A DNA stretch of 46,208 bases, from the NCBI GenBank assembly GCA_020049045.1, contig JAIFLN010000177.1, positions 1 through 46,208 of the forward strand, in the 5' to 3' direction. Under the pieces are notes generated by a model. That model worked only from the letters and a program-made list of their open reading frames with translations, was not told the origin of the DNA and made no database searches. Source of the stretch: Spirochaetota bacterium. GTDB taxonomy: Bacteria > Spirochaetota > Spirochaetia > JABEVK01. The first letter of the stretch is position 1; every line of letters starts with the position of its first letter. Below, piece by piece: positions 7,544 through 15,834 of this stretch. The translations under genes and the position numbers were made by a program.

Positions 7544-8833
7544 TTATATACCGTTGTTCGTATTTCTAAACAAAACACAACCGTTGACATCACCGAAACC
7601 AAAACTGGCTTTTGCCATCACTTGAATTTCGCGGTCCACGGTCTTGCGGACAATGCGTTCGGCATAGGGCTCCAGTGCCGGGTGCAGGTCCTCACAGTTC
7701 ACCGAACCATGCAGAAAGCCATGGGACAGCTGAAGAACCGTAGCGACGCATTCAATTCCACCGGCGGCACCTAGAGCGTGACCGATCATTCCCTTGGTGG
7801 CATTGATGAACGGAAGCTGCGAAGGTTCAACCCCGAGGGCTTCCTTCCAGTTCTCCACTTCGTAGGGGTCGGCCATGGTCCCGGTCAGGTGGCCGTTGAC
7901 AGCTTCGATTTCCGATCCGGCGATTCCTGCATCGGCTAGGGCGGCTTTGATGCAGCGGCGCACACCGGTGGGGTTGGGAGCCGTCATGCTGCCCTTTCCG
8001 CGCTGTCCCCCCGAGTTGACGGCTCCACCGATGATTTCGCAGTAGATTTTCGCGCCGCGGGCCTGAGCACTTTCCAGAGACTCCAGCATCAGAATGCCGG
8101 CACCGCTTCCGGGAATGAACCCGCCAGTGGTGGCGCTGAGGGGGCGGCTGGCCTTTTCCGGCTGATCGTTGAACCCGCGACCCAAAACCCGCATAGCGTC
8201 GAAGCCGGCCCAGACGTAGTGGGAGTGCCCCTCGGCTCCGCCGGCCAGCATGCGTTTGGAACGGCCTTCACGAATGGCAAAATAGGCATTAATCACCGCC
8301 TCGGTACCTGTGGTGCAGGCGGACGAGTTGGAGTAAACCTGACCGCCCAGGGCAAGGAGTCCCCCTACCCGAGCGCTGACGGCACTGGCCATGGTCTGTT
8401 CCACCGAGGTGGAACCGATACGGCGGACGGTGCCGGCATTGACATTGGGAATCACCAGCTCACCGAGGGTGTCGGCTCCGCCAACACCCGTGCCGATCAC
8501 GGCCCCGGTGTCCCAATCGATATCATTCTCGGAATCTGTGGGCATCTTCAACCCAGCATCCTTCCAGCAGTCGATGGCGGCAATACCGGCGTAGATCATA
8601 GAGGCGTTCATTGCCAGAAGGAGGTCTTCGCTGAAATAGCTCTTCTTCACGTCTTCGCTGATTTCCGGAACCCCGCCGACTTGGCAGCCAAACTTCAAAT
8701 CCTGAAGTTTCTGATGGAACCTTATGCCGGACGTGCCCCGCCGGAGAGCTTCCTCAAAGGCGGCCAGACCATGACCATTGGGGGCAACAACCCCCATGCC
8801 GGTCACAACGACCCGTTGTTTGTGTTCAGACAT
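7544..8833 (-). CDS. beta-ketoacyl-ACP synthase II-type (FabF/FabB-like)
   Basis: 429 residues of the thiolase-fold elongating ketosynthase family. The Cys-His-His triad is intact: Cys173 in SSACTTGTEA, His in NGHLTGTMAD and His in KGMIGHALGAAG. It condenses malonyl-ACP with acyl-ACP to extend the chain by two carbons. The start overlaps the dehydratase gene by 8 nt and has AGGAG six bases upstream. With FabA encoded in the same operon it could act as the FabB-like partner needed for unsaturated chains (inference). FabF and FabB types cannot be separated here with confidence. Confidence 0.92.
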   Translation of the reverse strand: MSEHKQRVVVTGMGVVAPNGHGLAAFEEALRRGTSGIRFHQKLQDLKFGCQVGGVPEISEDVKKSYFSEDLLLAMNASMIYAGIAAIDCWKDAGLKMPTDSENDIDWDTGAVIGTGVGGADTLGELVIPNVNAGTVRRIGSTSVEQTMASAVSARVGGLLALGGQVYSNSSACTTGTEAVINAYFAIREGRSKRMLAGGAEGHSHYVWAGFDAMRVLGRGFNDQPEKASRPLSATTGGFIPGSGAGILMLESLESAQARGAKIYCEIIGGAVNSGGQRGKGSMTAPNPTGVRRCIKAALADAGIAGSEIEAVNGHLTGTMADPYEVENWKEALGVEPSQLPFINATKGMIGHALGAAGGIECVATVLQLSHGFLHGSVNCEDLHPALEPYAERIVRKTVDREIQVMAKASFGFGDVNGCVLFRNTNNGI

Positions 8834-9296
8834 TTCGCACTCCTATGCCCGAGGCCGTACAAGTGGCCGCGAGGGTTCCATCGGCAAGGTGCATGGTGAC
8901 CTTGGATTTCAATTTTTTTCGCCGCCAGAACTCCAGGTCACCGCGAATGGTCACGGTGTCACCGGGAAGAACGGACTTCAGGAATTCCACCTGGGCGTCG
9001 CTGAACAGTGTCAGCCAGTCGCTGTGCTCTTCAGGGGGAAGCTCAATTCCCACTTTATAGATGCCCAGCAATACCACACCGATCTGGCACATGCATTCGA
9101 GCAGGATAACGCCCGGTGTCACTGGCTTGCCGGGGAAGTGTCCGGGGTAGAAGAACTCGTCTTTCTTGAAGGTATAACGGCCGACAATATGGGTTTCACT
9201 GACTTCAAGAATCTCATCGACGTAACGGAAAGGTGCCTGCTGAGGAAGCAGCTCCAACAGCCTGACAGGAGAAAGCGGAGGATAGGTTTCAGCCAC
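8826..9296 (-). CDS. fabZ: 3-hydroxyacyl-ACP dehydratase (FabZ-like)
   Basis: 156-residue single hotdog-fold protein. The catalytic block FYPGHFPGKPVTPGVILLE holds His53 and Glu67, the FabZ His/Glu pair. It removes water from 3-hydroxyacyl-ACP. It overlaps both neighbours by 8 nt, so translation is probably coupled along the operon. A second dehydratase of FabA type is encoded two genes upstream, so the operon has both kinds. Confidence 0.88.
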   Translation of the reverse strand: MAETYPPLSPVRLLELLPQQAPFRYVDEILEVSETHIVGRYTFKKDEFFYPGHFPGKPVTPGVILLECMCQIGVVLLGIYKVGIELPPEEHSDWLTLFSDAQVEFLKSVLPGDTVTIRGDLEFWRRKKLKSKVTMHLADGTLAATCTASGIGVRNV

Positions 9297-10023
9297 CGAA
9301 CATACCTCCGTTGACGTGGATGATGGTACCAGTCACATACGAGGCATCGACAGCCAGAAACCGGACCACCTTGGCGACTTCTTCGGGCAACCCCATTCGT
9401 CCCAGGGGAATGCGGCTCAGAATTCCCGCCTGTACTTCAGGGGAAAGCTCAGAGGTCATCTTGGTCTGGATAAAGCCCGGTGAGACGGAATTCACAAGGA
9501 TATTATACCCCGCCAATTCCATTGCCGCTGTTTTCGTGAAATTATCGATAGCTGCCTTTGTCATTCCGTAGGCTGTCTGGGTTGGATTTCCCGTGCTGCC
9601 CACCACACTCGAAATATTGATGATACGTCCTTCTTTGCGACGGATCATAAGTCGGGAAAGTTTCTTGGTCACCAGCCAGACGCTGCGCATGTTGGTGGCA
9701 ACCGTTTTATCAAAGTCTTCGATTTTGGCGGAGAAGAGCGGCGCATCGAGCGCCAGCCCGGCATTGTTGACCAGAACGGCCAGAGGCCCTTTGTCCTTCA
9801 GGGCTTCGGCCAAGACATCGACCCCGGCGTCGGTGGAAACATCGGCACCGACGGTAAAACTGCCGGGCAGCTCGGCCGAAAGGGCTTCGGCGGCCACAGA
9901 GCTGGAGTTGTAATGAATGCCGACACGGTACCCAGCCTGGGCCAAAATCCGGCAGCAGGCGGCACCGATGCCGGTGGCCCCGCCAGTAACCACGGCTACC
10001 AGTTTGATTTCTTCGGTGCTCAT
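9289..10023 (-). CDS. fabG: 3-oxoacyl-ACP reductase (FabG)
   Basis: 244-residue classical short-chain dehydrogenase. It has the nucleotide motif TGGATGIG (13-20), NNAG (87-90), catalytic Ser near 138 and YGMTK with Tyr152 and Lys156. Tyr-x3-Lys spacing separates it from the enoyl reductase in the same operon (Tyr-x6-Lys). It reduces the 3-keto group after condensation, probably with NADPH. The start overlaps the FabA stop as ATGA. Confidence 0.9.
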   Translation of the reverse strand: MSTEEIKLVAVVTGGATGIGAACCRILAQAGYRVGIHYNSSSVAAEALSAELPGSFTVGADVSTDAGVDVLAEALKDKGPLAVLVNNAGLALDAPLFSAKIEDFDKTVATNMRSVWLVTKKLSRLMIRRKEGRIINISSVVGSTGNPTQTAYGMTKAAIDNFTKTAAMELAGYNILVNSVSPGFIQTKMTSELSPEVQAGILSRIPLGRMGLPEEVAKVVRFLAVDASYVTGTIIHVNGGMFGG

Positions 10024-10610
10024 CGCTGCATCACTCCCCCGACGGAATTTTCCGACGGATAAGGGTAATCGGGGTACCGGATGTTACGGAAAATACCGAC
10101 CTTAGCGTCGGTCAGAGTGTAGATGGCCTCACCATCGACCAACACCTTGGCGCTGCCGATGGCCAGAGCGCTGTTGGAGGCAGGAAGGTCGGCGAACCGG
10201 CGGATATCGACTTCGTAACGTACTACCTTGTTGTACGGACGGATTTGGCCCAGGAACTCCACCGCACCGACTCCCAAGGCCCGACCCGAGCCTTGCGCCC
10301 CGCGCAAACCGGCATACAATCCGATCAGCTGCCAAACGGCATCGACGCCCAGACAGCCGGGCTGCACCGGGTCGTTGCGGAAATGACAGTGGAAGAACCA
10401 AGCGTCGACCAACACATCCTGTTCGGCAACAATGCGGCCCCGATTCCCATTGTGGCTGATTTCTGTGATCCGGTCGAACATGAGCATGGGCGGCGACGGA
10501 AGCGACGCAAAGCCGCCCTCGGGCACATCATCAATCAGGTTTCCGTAGGCCAGAGCTAAAACCTGGTTCTTATCGAGGCTGGCGCTCTTCAAATAGTCAG
10601 CATACTTCAT
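10020..10610 (-). CDS. fabA: 3-hydroxydecanoyl-ACP dehydratase/isomerase (FabA-like)
   Basis: 196 residues with the strong FabA pattern LPSPPMLMFDRITEIS, then WFFHCHF and PGCLGVDAVWQL. These place the catalytic pair at His76 and Asp90, the FabA arrangement (FabZ has Glu). FabA enzymes dehydrate 3-hydroxyacyl-ACP and can isomerise the trans-2 to the cis-3 double bond, the anaerobic route to unsaturated fatty acids. Isomerase activity is an inference here. The ATG overlaps the upstream KAS III stop (ATGA). Confidence 0.9.
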   Translation of the reverse strand: MKYADYLKSASLDKNQVLALAYGNLIDDVPEGGFASLPSPPMLMFDRITEISHNGNRGRIVAEQDVLVDAWFFHCHFRNDPVQPGCLGVDAVWQLIGLYAGLRGAQGSGRALGVGAVEFLGQIRPYNKVVRYEVDIRRFADLPASNSALAIGSAKVLVDGEAIYTLTDAKVGIFRNIRYPDYPYPSENSVGGVMQR

Positions 10611-11629
10611 GGTTTCTCCTGGGCCAACACCCGCAATGCCACTCCACCCCAGGTCAAACCCGAGCCGACAACCACCAGACCGACTTCGTCACCTGGCTGA
10701 AAGTGTTCCCAATTCTGGGATAGAACGGACGGGGCACCGGCAGCTCCGCAGTTGCCATAGTCCTGAACATTGTGGAGGTGCCGGTTTTCCGGGATACCGG
10801 CTCGTTCACAAATGGAGCTCAACATGCGGAAGTTGGCCTGATGACCGATATAGTAGGGATCGGTGCGGCTGAACGATGGTAGCAATTCCTTCCAGGTTTC
10901 TCCACCCTTGCGGATACCGAAGGTTTGAACGGCGGGTCCATGCTGGGTGAAGTGTCCGCCAGTGGGAATCGACACTTTGTCCCACCCAGAAGGGTCAGAA
11001 TGCAGCGCCGTTGCCAAAACGCCGAACTTCCCTGGTTTGCGGGGAGACAGAACAGCGGCGGCGGCCCCATCACCCCAAAGAACAGCCGTCGAACGGTCAC
11101 GGTAATCCACAGTCCGAGTGGTCATTTCTACCTGAACAATCAGAATGTAGTCAGGGAGGGTCGAAGATTTGGTGTTCATCAGGTTGTGAACCTGGGCTGC
11201 GAAGCTGGAACAGGCCGAGGAAACATCGTAGGCTGGAGCGACAATTCCCAACTCGGCGGCGACCTGGCACGCCTCAGCGGGAATGACGTGCTGGGGCGAA
11301 CAACCACCGGCCATAACCAAACCGATGTCCGAAGCCTCAATACCAGCCCGGGCCAACGCCATCTTGGCTGCAAAAGCACCGGCTTGCGCGTTGGTGGCCG
11401 TCGAAGCGGCATGGGATTGAAGGGGATCGGCATTTCCAGTCGAACGGATATAGTCGAGATCCAGAACCGTCCGCCGGGACCGGATTCCAACCCGCTCGAG
11501 AATCCATTCGTCATTGGTTTCAATACCGAGCGATTCGAGAAACGCGTTGTCGATGACGGCGTCAGGATGCCAGTGCCCCAGGCCGAGCACCTGGAGTTCA
11601 AACCGGGAAGAATCCGGGTTAGCCGGCAA
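10607..11629 (-). CDS. beta-ketoacyl-ACP synthase III-like protein (FabH-like)
   Basis: 340 residues of the KAS III family. The triad is Cys140 in DVSSACSSF, His in YIGHQANFRML and Asn in DYGNCGAAG. KAS III starts chains by joining an acyl-CoA primer to malonyl-ACP; the primer used here cannot be read from sequence. The frame starts with TTG at 11629, which overlaps the enoyl reductase by 11 nt; no in-frame ATG lies nearby. The sequence is diverged from housekeeping FabH (for example SSACSSF where ACAGF is usual), so a special primer or an intermediate-accepting role is possible. Confidence 0.87.
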   Translation of the reverse strand: MPANPDSSRFELQVLGLGHWHPDAVIDNAFLESLGIETNDEWILERVGIRSRRTVLDLDYIRSTGNADPLQSHAASTATNAQAGAFAAKMALARAGIEASDIGLVMAGGCSPQHVIPAEACQVAAELGIVAPAYDVSSACSSFAAQVHNLMNTKSSTLPDYILIVQVEMTTRTVDYRDRSTAVLWGDGAAAAVLSPRKPGKFGVLATALHSDPSGWDKVSIPTGGHFTQHGPAVQTFGIRKGGETWKELLPSFSRTDPYYIGHQANFRMLSSICERAGIPENRHLHNVQDYGNCGAAGAPSVLSQNWEHFQPGDEVGLVVVGSGLTWGGVALRVLAQEKP

Positions 11630-12437
11630 TCCGCTCGCCCCCGTCGACTCTGATCAGAGTTCCGTTGACCCAGGCGGCGTCGTCCTGGCTTAACAATGCG
11701 ATGACGCCAGCCACATCTTCGGGCCGGGTCAGCCTTTTAAAAGGGTTGCGGGCGATAGAATGCTCTTTCATCTGCTCGGCACCGGGAATGGCGTTCAGCG
11801 CAGGGGTATCGGTCACACCGGCCTGGATGATGTTGCTGCGGATGCCGTAGGGGGCATATTCGACGGCGATGGAGCGGCTGACGGCCTCGAGGGCCGTCTT
11901 GGCGGCGCTTACGGCGGCATAGCCACGCCAGGCGACTTCGTTTCCTTCGCTGGTCAGACCAAACACCCGGGCATCAGCGGCAAACAACTCCGCACGAAAG
12001 GCCGCCTGAACCCACGTCAAAAGACTGGTACCCATGCTATAGATGGTCCGGGCCATATCCTCATCCTCGGTCAGAGTCTCGCCGTAGATGGCCTTGAGTG
12101 CCTCATCCTTGACGGGAGCAATAGGTTTGAGGTTGCCAAAGGCAATGGAATGGAGAAGGACCCGCAACTTGCCTGTACCAGCGGCAGCTTTAAGACCTTC
12201 GAGCGTGGTGGCAATGCCTTCTGCACTTAAAGCATCAAGGTTGAAGGCGAGAAACCCATGTCCAAAAGACTGAATCTCGACGAATTCCTTTTCAATACGT
12301 TCCATGGAACCACGACGGTCGCGATGAACCAAACAAACGGAGAGTCCTTGGGAGGCGAGTTTCTTGGCAGTTGCCAGACCGAAACCACTGGAAGCCCCCA
12401 GGATGAGAGCCCACTGGTCAGAGGGAAAAAGCGACAT
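11619..12437 (-). CDS. enoyl-ACP reductase-like SDR (FabI/FabL type)
   Basis: 272-residue short-chain dehydrogenase and first gene of the operon. The N-terminal nucleotide motif is GASSGFG (14-20). The catalytic Tyr173 and Lys180 in RGYAAVSAAK have Tyr-x6-Lys spacing, which is diagnostic of enoyl-ACP reductases rather than ketoacyl reductases (Tyr-x3-Lys). LHSIAF at the NNAG position and KTALEAVSR also fit FabI/FabL. It would do the last reduction of each elongation cycle. The ATG at 12437 has AAGGA seven bases upstream. Confidence 0.82.
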   Translation of the reverse strand: MSLFPSDQWALILGASSGFGLATAKKLASQGLSVCLVHRDRRGSMERIEKEFVEIQSFGHGFLAFNLDALSAEGIATTLEGLKAAAGTGKLRVLLHSIAFGNLKPIAPVKDEALKAIYGETLTEDEDMARTIYSMGTSLLTWVQAAFRAELFAADARVFGLTSEGNEVAWRGYAAVSAAKTALEAVSRSIAVEYAPYGIRSNIIQAGVTDTPALNAIPGAEQMKEHSIARNPFKRLTRPEDVAGVIALLSQDDAAWVNGTLIRVDGGERIAG

Positions 12438-12462
12438 GGGGGGATCCTTGGGTAGGGATGGG
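12438..12462 (+). other. G-quadruplex-type motif at the fab operon start
   Basis: Four G runs (G6, G3, G3, G3) with loops of 6, 2 and 2 bases fit the G3+N1-7 pattern. The G-rich strand is the template strand for the operon, in the segment that encodes its ribosome binding site. Whether it folds is unknown. Confidence 0.4.
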
Positions 12463-12492
12463 TGGATGGACGATAGTCAACATCTGCGGGAA

Positions 12493-12522
12493 ACCATACG
12501 GTTCCTGCCGGGCCTCTGTCAA
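12493..12522 (-). promoter_or_regulatory. fab operon promoter
   Basis: A perfect -35 TTGACA (complement 12517-12522), 18-nt spacer and -10 TATGGT (complement 12493-12498) give a start site about 45-50 nt upstream of the enoyl reductase ATG. Confidence 0.6.
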
Positions 12523-12557
12523 TGATGAATTGAACCCGGGACCATTGAAATTCATCA
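12523..12557. promoter_or_regulatory. 9-bp inverted repeat upstream of the fab promoter (operator candidate)
   Basis: TGATGAATT at 12523-12531 and its exact complement AATTCATCA at 12549-12557 are separated by 17 nt and abut the -35 box. Placement and symmetry fit a dimeric regulator site. The adjacent cNMP-binding regulator is one candidate protein, but the repeat is not the E. coli CRP consensus. Confidence 0.45.
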
Positions 12558-12580
12558 AAATCCCCCCTTTTCTCCAGGGA

Positions 12581-13195
12581 CTATCCCTTCAAAGGATAAA
12601 TCACTTCATTCTCCCCCAGAGCGGAGGTGACAATTGCCCCCCGCTCGATCAAGGTGCGAAGCACATCGGGAATGCTCTTTTCGGGAATTCCCAGGTGGCC
12701 CGAGGCCCAGTCGGCAAAAGCCGGAATCGAGACCCTCAACCCCTTGATGGTGGGCGTTCCTTTAACACGGGCGTATTCGGCCAGGCCTTCCAGAACGACC
12801 TTGACCGTGTTGCCGGCCAGGGCCTGCTCAATAAGCTTGTTGGCCCCTCGAAGCCGTTTGGCCAGGTTGCGTATCATTTTGGCAGCAAATTCGGGATTGG
12901 TCAGAATGTAGGCATCGAGAACCGATTCGTTCATTCCCAGTAGTTTGGCGTCGGTCTTGGCGACTGCGGAAGCAGAGCGCGTACTGTCGTCGATCAGCGC
13001 CATCTCGCCGAAGAACTCACCCTTGGCCAAGGTTGATAGAACTTTGGCCGAGCCAGCCTGAGCTGCCTTGAGGATTTCCACCTCACCCTCAAGAATGACA
13101 TACATCAAATCACCCTGAGAACCTTCTGAGAAAATCACCTCACCAGCCAAGTAGAACTTCACATTTTTCTGCAGATTGGCACGTGCGTCTGACAT
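12581..13195 (-). CDS. cyclic nucleotide-binding (CRP/FNR-like) regulator
   Basis: 204 residues. An N-terminal cNMP-binding beta-roll (about 10-125) carries the phosphate cassette GEFFGEMALIDDSTRSASA with its Arg. A helix resembling the CRP dimerisation helix follows, and the last ~70 residues (FADWASGHLGIPEKSIPDVLRTLIERGAI) look like a winged helix-turn-helix. The chosen ATG at 13195 overlaps the aroB stop (TGATG) and has a GGGGG-rich binding site; longer starts would run inside aroB. It lies between aroB and the fab operon on the same strand, 143 nt upstream of the latter's start. Ligand and targets are unknown. Confidence 0.78.
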   Translation of the reverse strand: MSDARANLQKNVKFYLAGEVIFSEGSQGDLMYVILEGEVEILKAAQAGSAKVLSTLAKGEFFGEMALIDDSTRSASAVAKTDAKLLGMNESVLDAYILTNPEFAAKMIRNLAKRLRGANKLIEQALAGNTVKVVLEGLAEYARVKGTPTIKGLRVSIPAFADWASGHLGIPEKSIPDVLRTLIERGAIVTSALGENEVIYPLKG

Positions 13196-14223
13196 CACAG
13201 CCCCCTTTCCAGACAACCGAGAACCACCTCGTCCTCGACGGGTTGCTGCCAAGTTTTGCCCTGAGACTCTTGCAGAACAAACCGCACCAAACCGCCTTTC
13301 TTCTTCTTGTCCTTTTTCATGGCTGCCAGAATGGCCTCCGAATCGGCCCCAGGAGCCTGAAGCCTAAACCCGTAGGCCTCCATCAGAGCCGAGGCGCGTT
13401 TTCTCCAAGCCAGATCCGTCTTGCCCAGAGTTACTCCGAGATCCAATGCGCGACCCATTCCCCAGCAAACCGCCTCACCATGGGTCCAGGAACCGTCAAA
13501 GCCAAGCACAGCCTCAAGGGCATGCCCGAAAGTATGCCCCAAATTCAAGAAAGCGCGTTCACCGGTTTCACGAAGGTCCCGTTCGACCACCCCTACCTTG
13601 ACCATGACAGCCCGAAAAACCAGTTCCTCCAAGACACTGGAATCACGGGCCAAAACGGCATCCCGCCGCGTTTCCAGAAGTTCCAGCAGGTGGAAATCGA
13701 CCAGAAACGCATGCTTGATCACTTCGGCAAGGCCACTGCGGTATTCTCGATCTGACAAGGTTGTCAGCAAAGCCGGGCAGATTCGCAGTTCGTGGGCAGG
13801 ATAAAAAGAGCCGACAAGATTCTTGTACCCGCGGTAATCGACTCCCGTTTTTCCACCCAGAGCCGCATCAACCATAGCCAGCAAAGTGGTAGGCACCAGA
13901 ACCAGACGGCAGCCACGCATATACAGACTGGCGGCAAAAGCGGTCATATCGGTAACCACACCGCCACCGATTCCCGCTATCGTCGAATCTCGAGCCAGAC
14001 CTAAATCAAGCGCTTGACCCAACACAGCCTCGACCTGCGGCCAGGTCTTGTGGGCCTCTCCCGCAGGCCAGACATGACGAGGAACACCGGCCTCGGAAAA
14101 TAACACGGCTGTATTGGTGTCAAACACCTGAAAATCAGTCCCTTCTAAAAGGGCTTCCTTGGTTTTGTAAAAGCGAACCAGGGTGGTGAATTCCCCGGCG
14201 CGAAGGCGGATTTCGTCGACCAT
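13195..14223 (-). CDS. aroB: 3-dehydroquinate synthase
   Basis: 342 residues. Converts DAHP to 3-dehydroquinate in the shikimate pathway using NAD and a divalent metal. Hallmarks are GGGVVTD, VPTTLLAMVDAALGGKTGVD, the Lys in EVIKHAFL and the metal-binding NLGHTFGHALE. The frame is open upstream to 14532, but that would run across the divergent marC gene. The ATG at 14223 (MVDEIRL) gives normal AroB length, although no clear ribosome binding site precedes it. It is co-directional and overlapping with the cNMP regulator gene. Confidence 0.93.
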   Translation of the reverse strand: MVDEIRLRAGEFTTLVRFYKTKEALLEGTDFQVFDTNTAVLFSEAGVPRHVWPAGEAHKTWPQVEAVLGQALDLGLARDSTIAGIGGGVVTDMTAFAASLYMRGCRLVLVPTTLLAMVDAALGGKTGVDYRGYKNLVGSFYPAHELRICPALLTTLSDREYRSGLAEVIKHAFLVDFHLLELLETRRDAVLARDSSVLEELVFRAVMVKVGVVERDLRETGERAFLNLGHTFGHALEAVLGFDGSWTHGEAVCWGMGRALDLGVTLGKTDLAWRKRASALMEAYGFRLQAPGADSEAILAAMKKDKKKKGGLVRFVLQESQGKTWQQPVEDEVVLGCLERGL

Positions 14224-14260
14224 GTGGACAGTGTAGCGGTTCGTGGACGATAAAGGAAGG

Positions 14261-14890
14261 ATGCAAGCCAATTTCGATACCCTGCTGAACGCCATCCTGG
14301 CTCTCCTTTCCATCCTTAACCCAATAACCGTTGTACCGATGTATTCGGAACTGACCAAAGATCTTGAAAAAAAGGACCGCAACCGGCTGTTCAATACCGC
14401 TGTCTTTGTCGGCTTTCTGACTCTGTTTATCCTGATGTTTACCGGCCGCTGGGTGATGGAAGCCGTTTTCCAGATCCATGTGGCAGAGTTCCGCATTGCA
14501 GGTGGAATTCTTCTCACCGTCATTGCGGTCAAGCAGATCGCCTTTTACAATCCGGAAGAATACCAGGCCAGTCCGGGCAAAGTGATGGAGATGGGCGTCG
14601 TCCCGATGGCCGTCCCCCTGCTGGTCGGACCCGGAGCCATTGTCACCTCCATCCTGGTTCTCGATCGCGACGGATGGATCATCGCAACGCTGGCGCTGTT
14701 GGTGAATCTCGTGATTGCTTGGGTGGTTGTCCGGTTTTCCCCCACCCTGTCAAAACTGATGGGACGGTTTGGTACCCTGGTCATCGCCCGCATTCTGTGG
14801 ATCTTTATTGCGGCCATCGGTGCTCACTTCCTGATCAGTGGTATCAGCGAAGTTTTCGGAGTGAATTTGCCAATTCTCACCAAATTCTAA
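14261..14890 (+). CDS. MarC family integral membrane protein
   Basis: 209 residues with about six hydrophobic helices. It has the MarC-family start LLNAILALLSILNPITVVPMY and the repeat-like MAVPLLVGPGAIVT. The family's function is unresolved. A ribosome binding site AAAGGAAGG abuts the ATG at 14261; a GTG at 14243 would add six residues but lacks a site. It is divergent from aroB with only 37 nt between starts, and 12 nt upstream of the PstS-like gene, so the two are probably co-transcribed. Confidence 0.85.
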   Translation: MQANFDTLLNAILALLSILNPITVVPMYSELTKDLEKKDRNRLFNTAVFVGFLTLFILMFTGRWVMEAVFQIHVAEFRIAGGILLTVIAVKQIAFYNPEEYQASPGKVMEMGVVPMAVPLLVGPGAIVTSILVLDRDGWIIATLALLVNLVIAWVVVRFSPTLSKLMGRFGTLVIARILWIFIAAIGAHFLISGISEVFGVNLPILTKF

Positions 14891-14902
14891 CAAAGTTCTG
14901 AT

Positions 14903-15820
14903 ATGGGAAACGGAAAGCAAAGGAATACTGGCGTAATGGTCCTCCCGCAACCGGTAATCGTCCTCTTGAGCCTGTTGACTCTCGTTCTGACTTCCTGCCA
15001 ACAAGATCCCCTGAAAGGTCGTTTGTTGCTTTCAGGCAGTTCCACGCTGGCACCCTTGGTAGGAAAAGCCGTCGCCCAGTGGAAAACCCTTCACCCAAAA
15101 ATGGAAGTGCACATCGAGGCCATAGGTTCCGATGCGGGGTTGGAACGGCTGGTACGGTACGACGATGCCGACCTCGCCCTGATGAGCAGACCGTTAACCC
15201 AAGCCGACAAGGACATGGCAGGACTCCGGGGAAAAGAGCTGGTCGCTCTTCCCGTCGCATGGGACGCTATCTGCATTGTCGTGCCAGTCTCCAACACCTG
15301 GGCCCGGTCTCTGACGCGTGACCAGGCGTCCAGCGCTTTTTCAACGGCGGAACTATGGTCTGATTTGAATCCGGATTGGCCATCAAAGCCGATTCATCGT
15401 TTCGTCCTGGGTCCTCGTTCGGGCACCACCGACTTGTTTGCCCAAGCCCTCCTGTCGGGGGATAAACCAAGGCTGCTCAATGCCGAACGGGTTCAGTCCA
15501 GCGAAGATGATCAGATACTGGCCCGAGGTGTCTCGCAAGTGGAAGGATCCATCGGTTTTCTGGGTTGGACCTCTATACAGAACTCCCGTGAGACGCTCAG
15601 AGTGGTTGCTCTTGACGGAATTGAGCCGTCGACAGCTTCCATTCAGGACCGGTCGTATGCGCTTCCCAGACAACTTTGGCTGGTGGGCAACAGGGATTCG
15701 ATACAGGCAAACCTAATGGTTCAGTCCCTGCTTCGATTCCTTTATGAGCAGTATCCGTCCCTCATTTCCGGTACAGGTCTGATCCCTCTATCCAACTCAG
15801 AACGTAGCAAAACCTTTTAA
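14903..15820 (+). CDS. PstS-like phosphate-binding lipoprotein
   Basis: 305 residues. A lipoprotein signal ends in LVLTSC, with lipidated Cys32. Phosphate-binding landmarks follow: SGSSTLAPLV, GSDAGLERL, the SRPL segment and GPRSGTTDLF, as in PstS proteins. It would capture phosphate in the periplasm, anchored to a membrane. The start ATG at 14903 gives a basic n-region; an ATG at 14936 is possible. Its partners PstC, PstA and PstB are not adjacent: the next genes are a PhoB/PhoR pair, so the protein may serve a sensor role or pair with a transporter elsewhere. Confidence 0.83.
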   Translation: MGNGKQRNTGVMVLPQPVIVLLSLLTLVLTSCQQDPLKGRLLLSGSSTLAPLVGKAVAQWKTLHPKMEVHIEAIGSDAGLERLVRYDDADLALMSRPLTQADKDMAGLRGKELVALPVAWDAICIVVPVSNTWARSLTRDQASSAFSTAELWSDLNPDWPSKPIHRFVLGPRSGTTDLFAQALLSGDKPRLLNAERVQSSEDDQILARGVSQVEGSIGFLGWTSIQNSRETLRVVALDGIEPSTASIQDRSYALPRQLWLVGNRDSIQANLMVQSLLRFLYEQYPSLISGTGLIPLSNSERSKTF

Positions 15821-15834
15821 AAAAGGAGGAACCC

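Noticed and set aside
12541-12580. Terminator after the cNMP regulator gene
   Set aside because: AGGGA-TAG-TCCCT is a short stem with no T run; the gene may read through to the fab operon.
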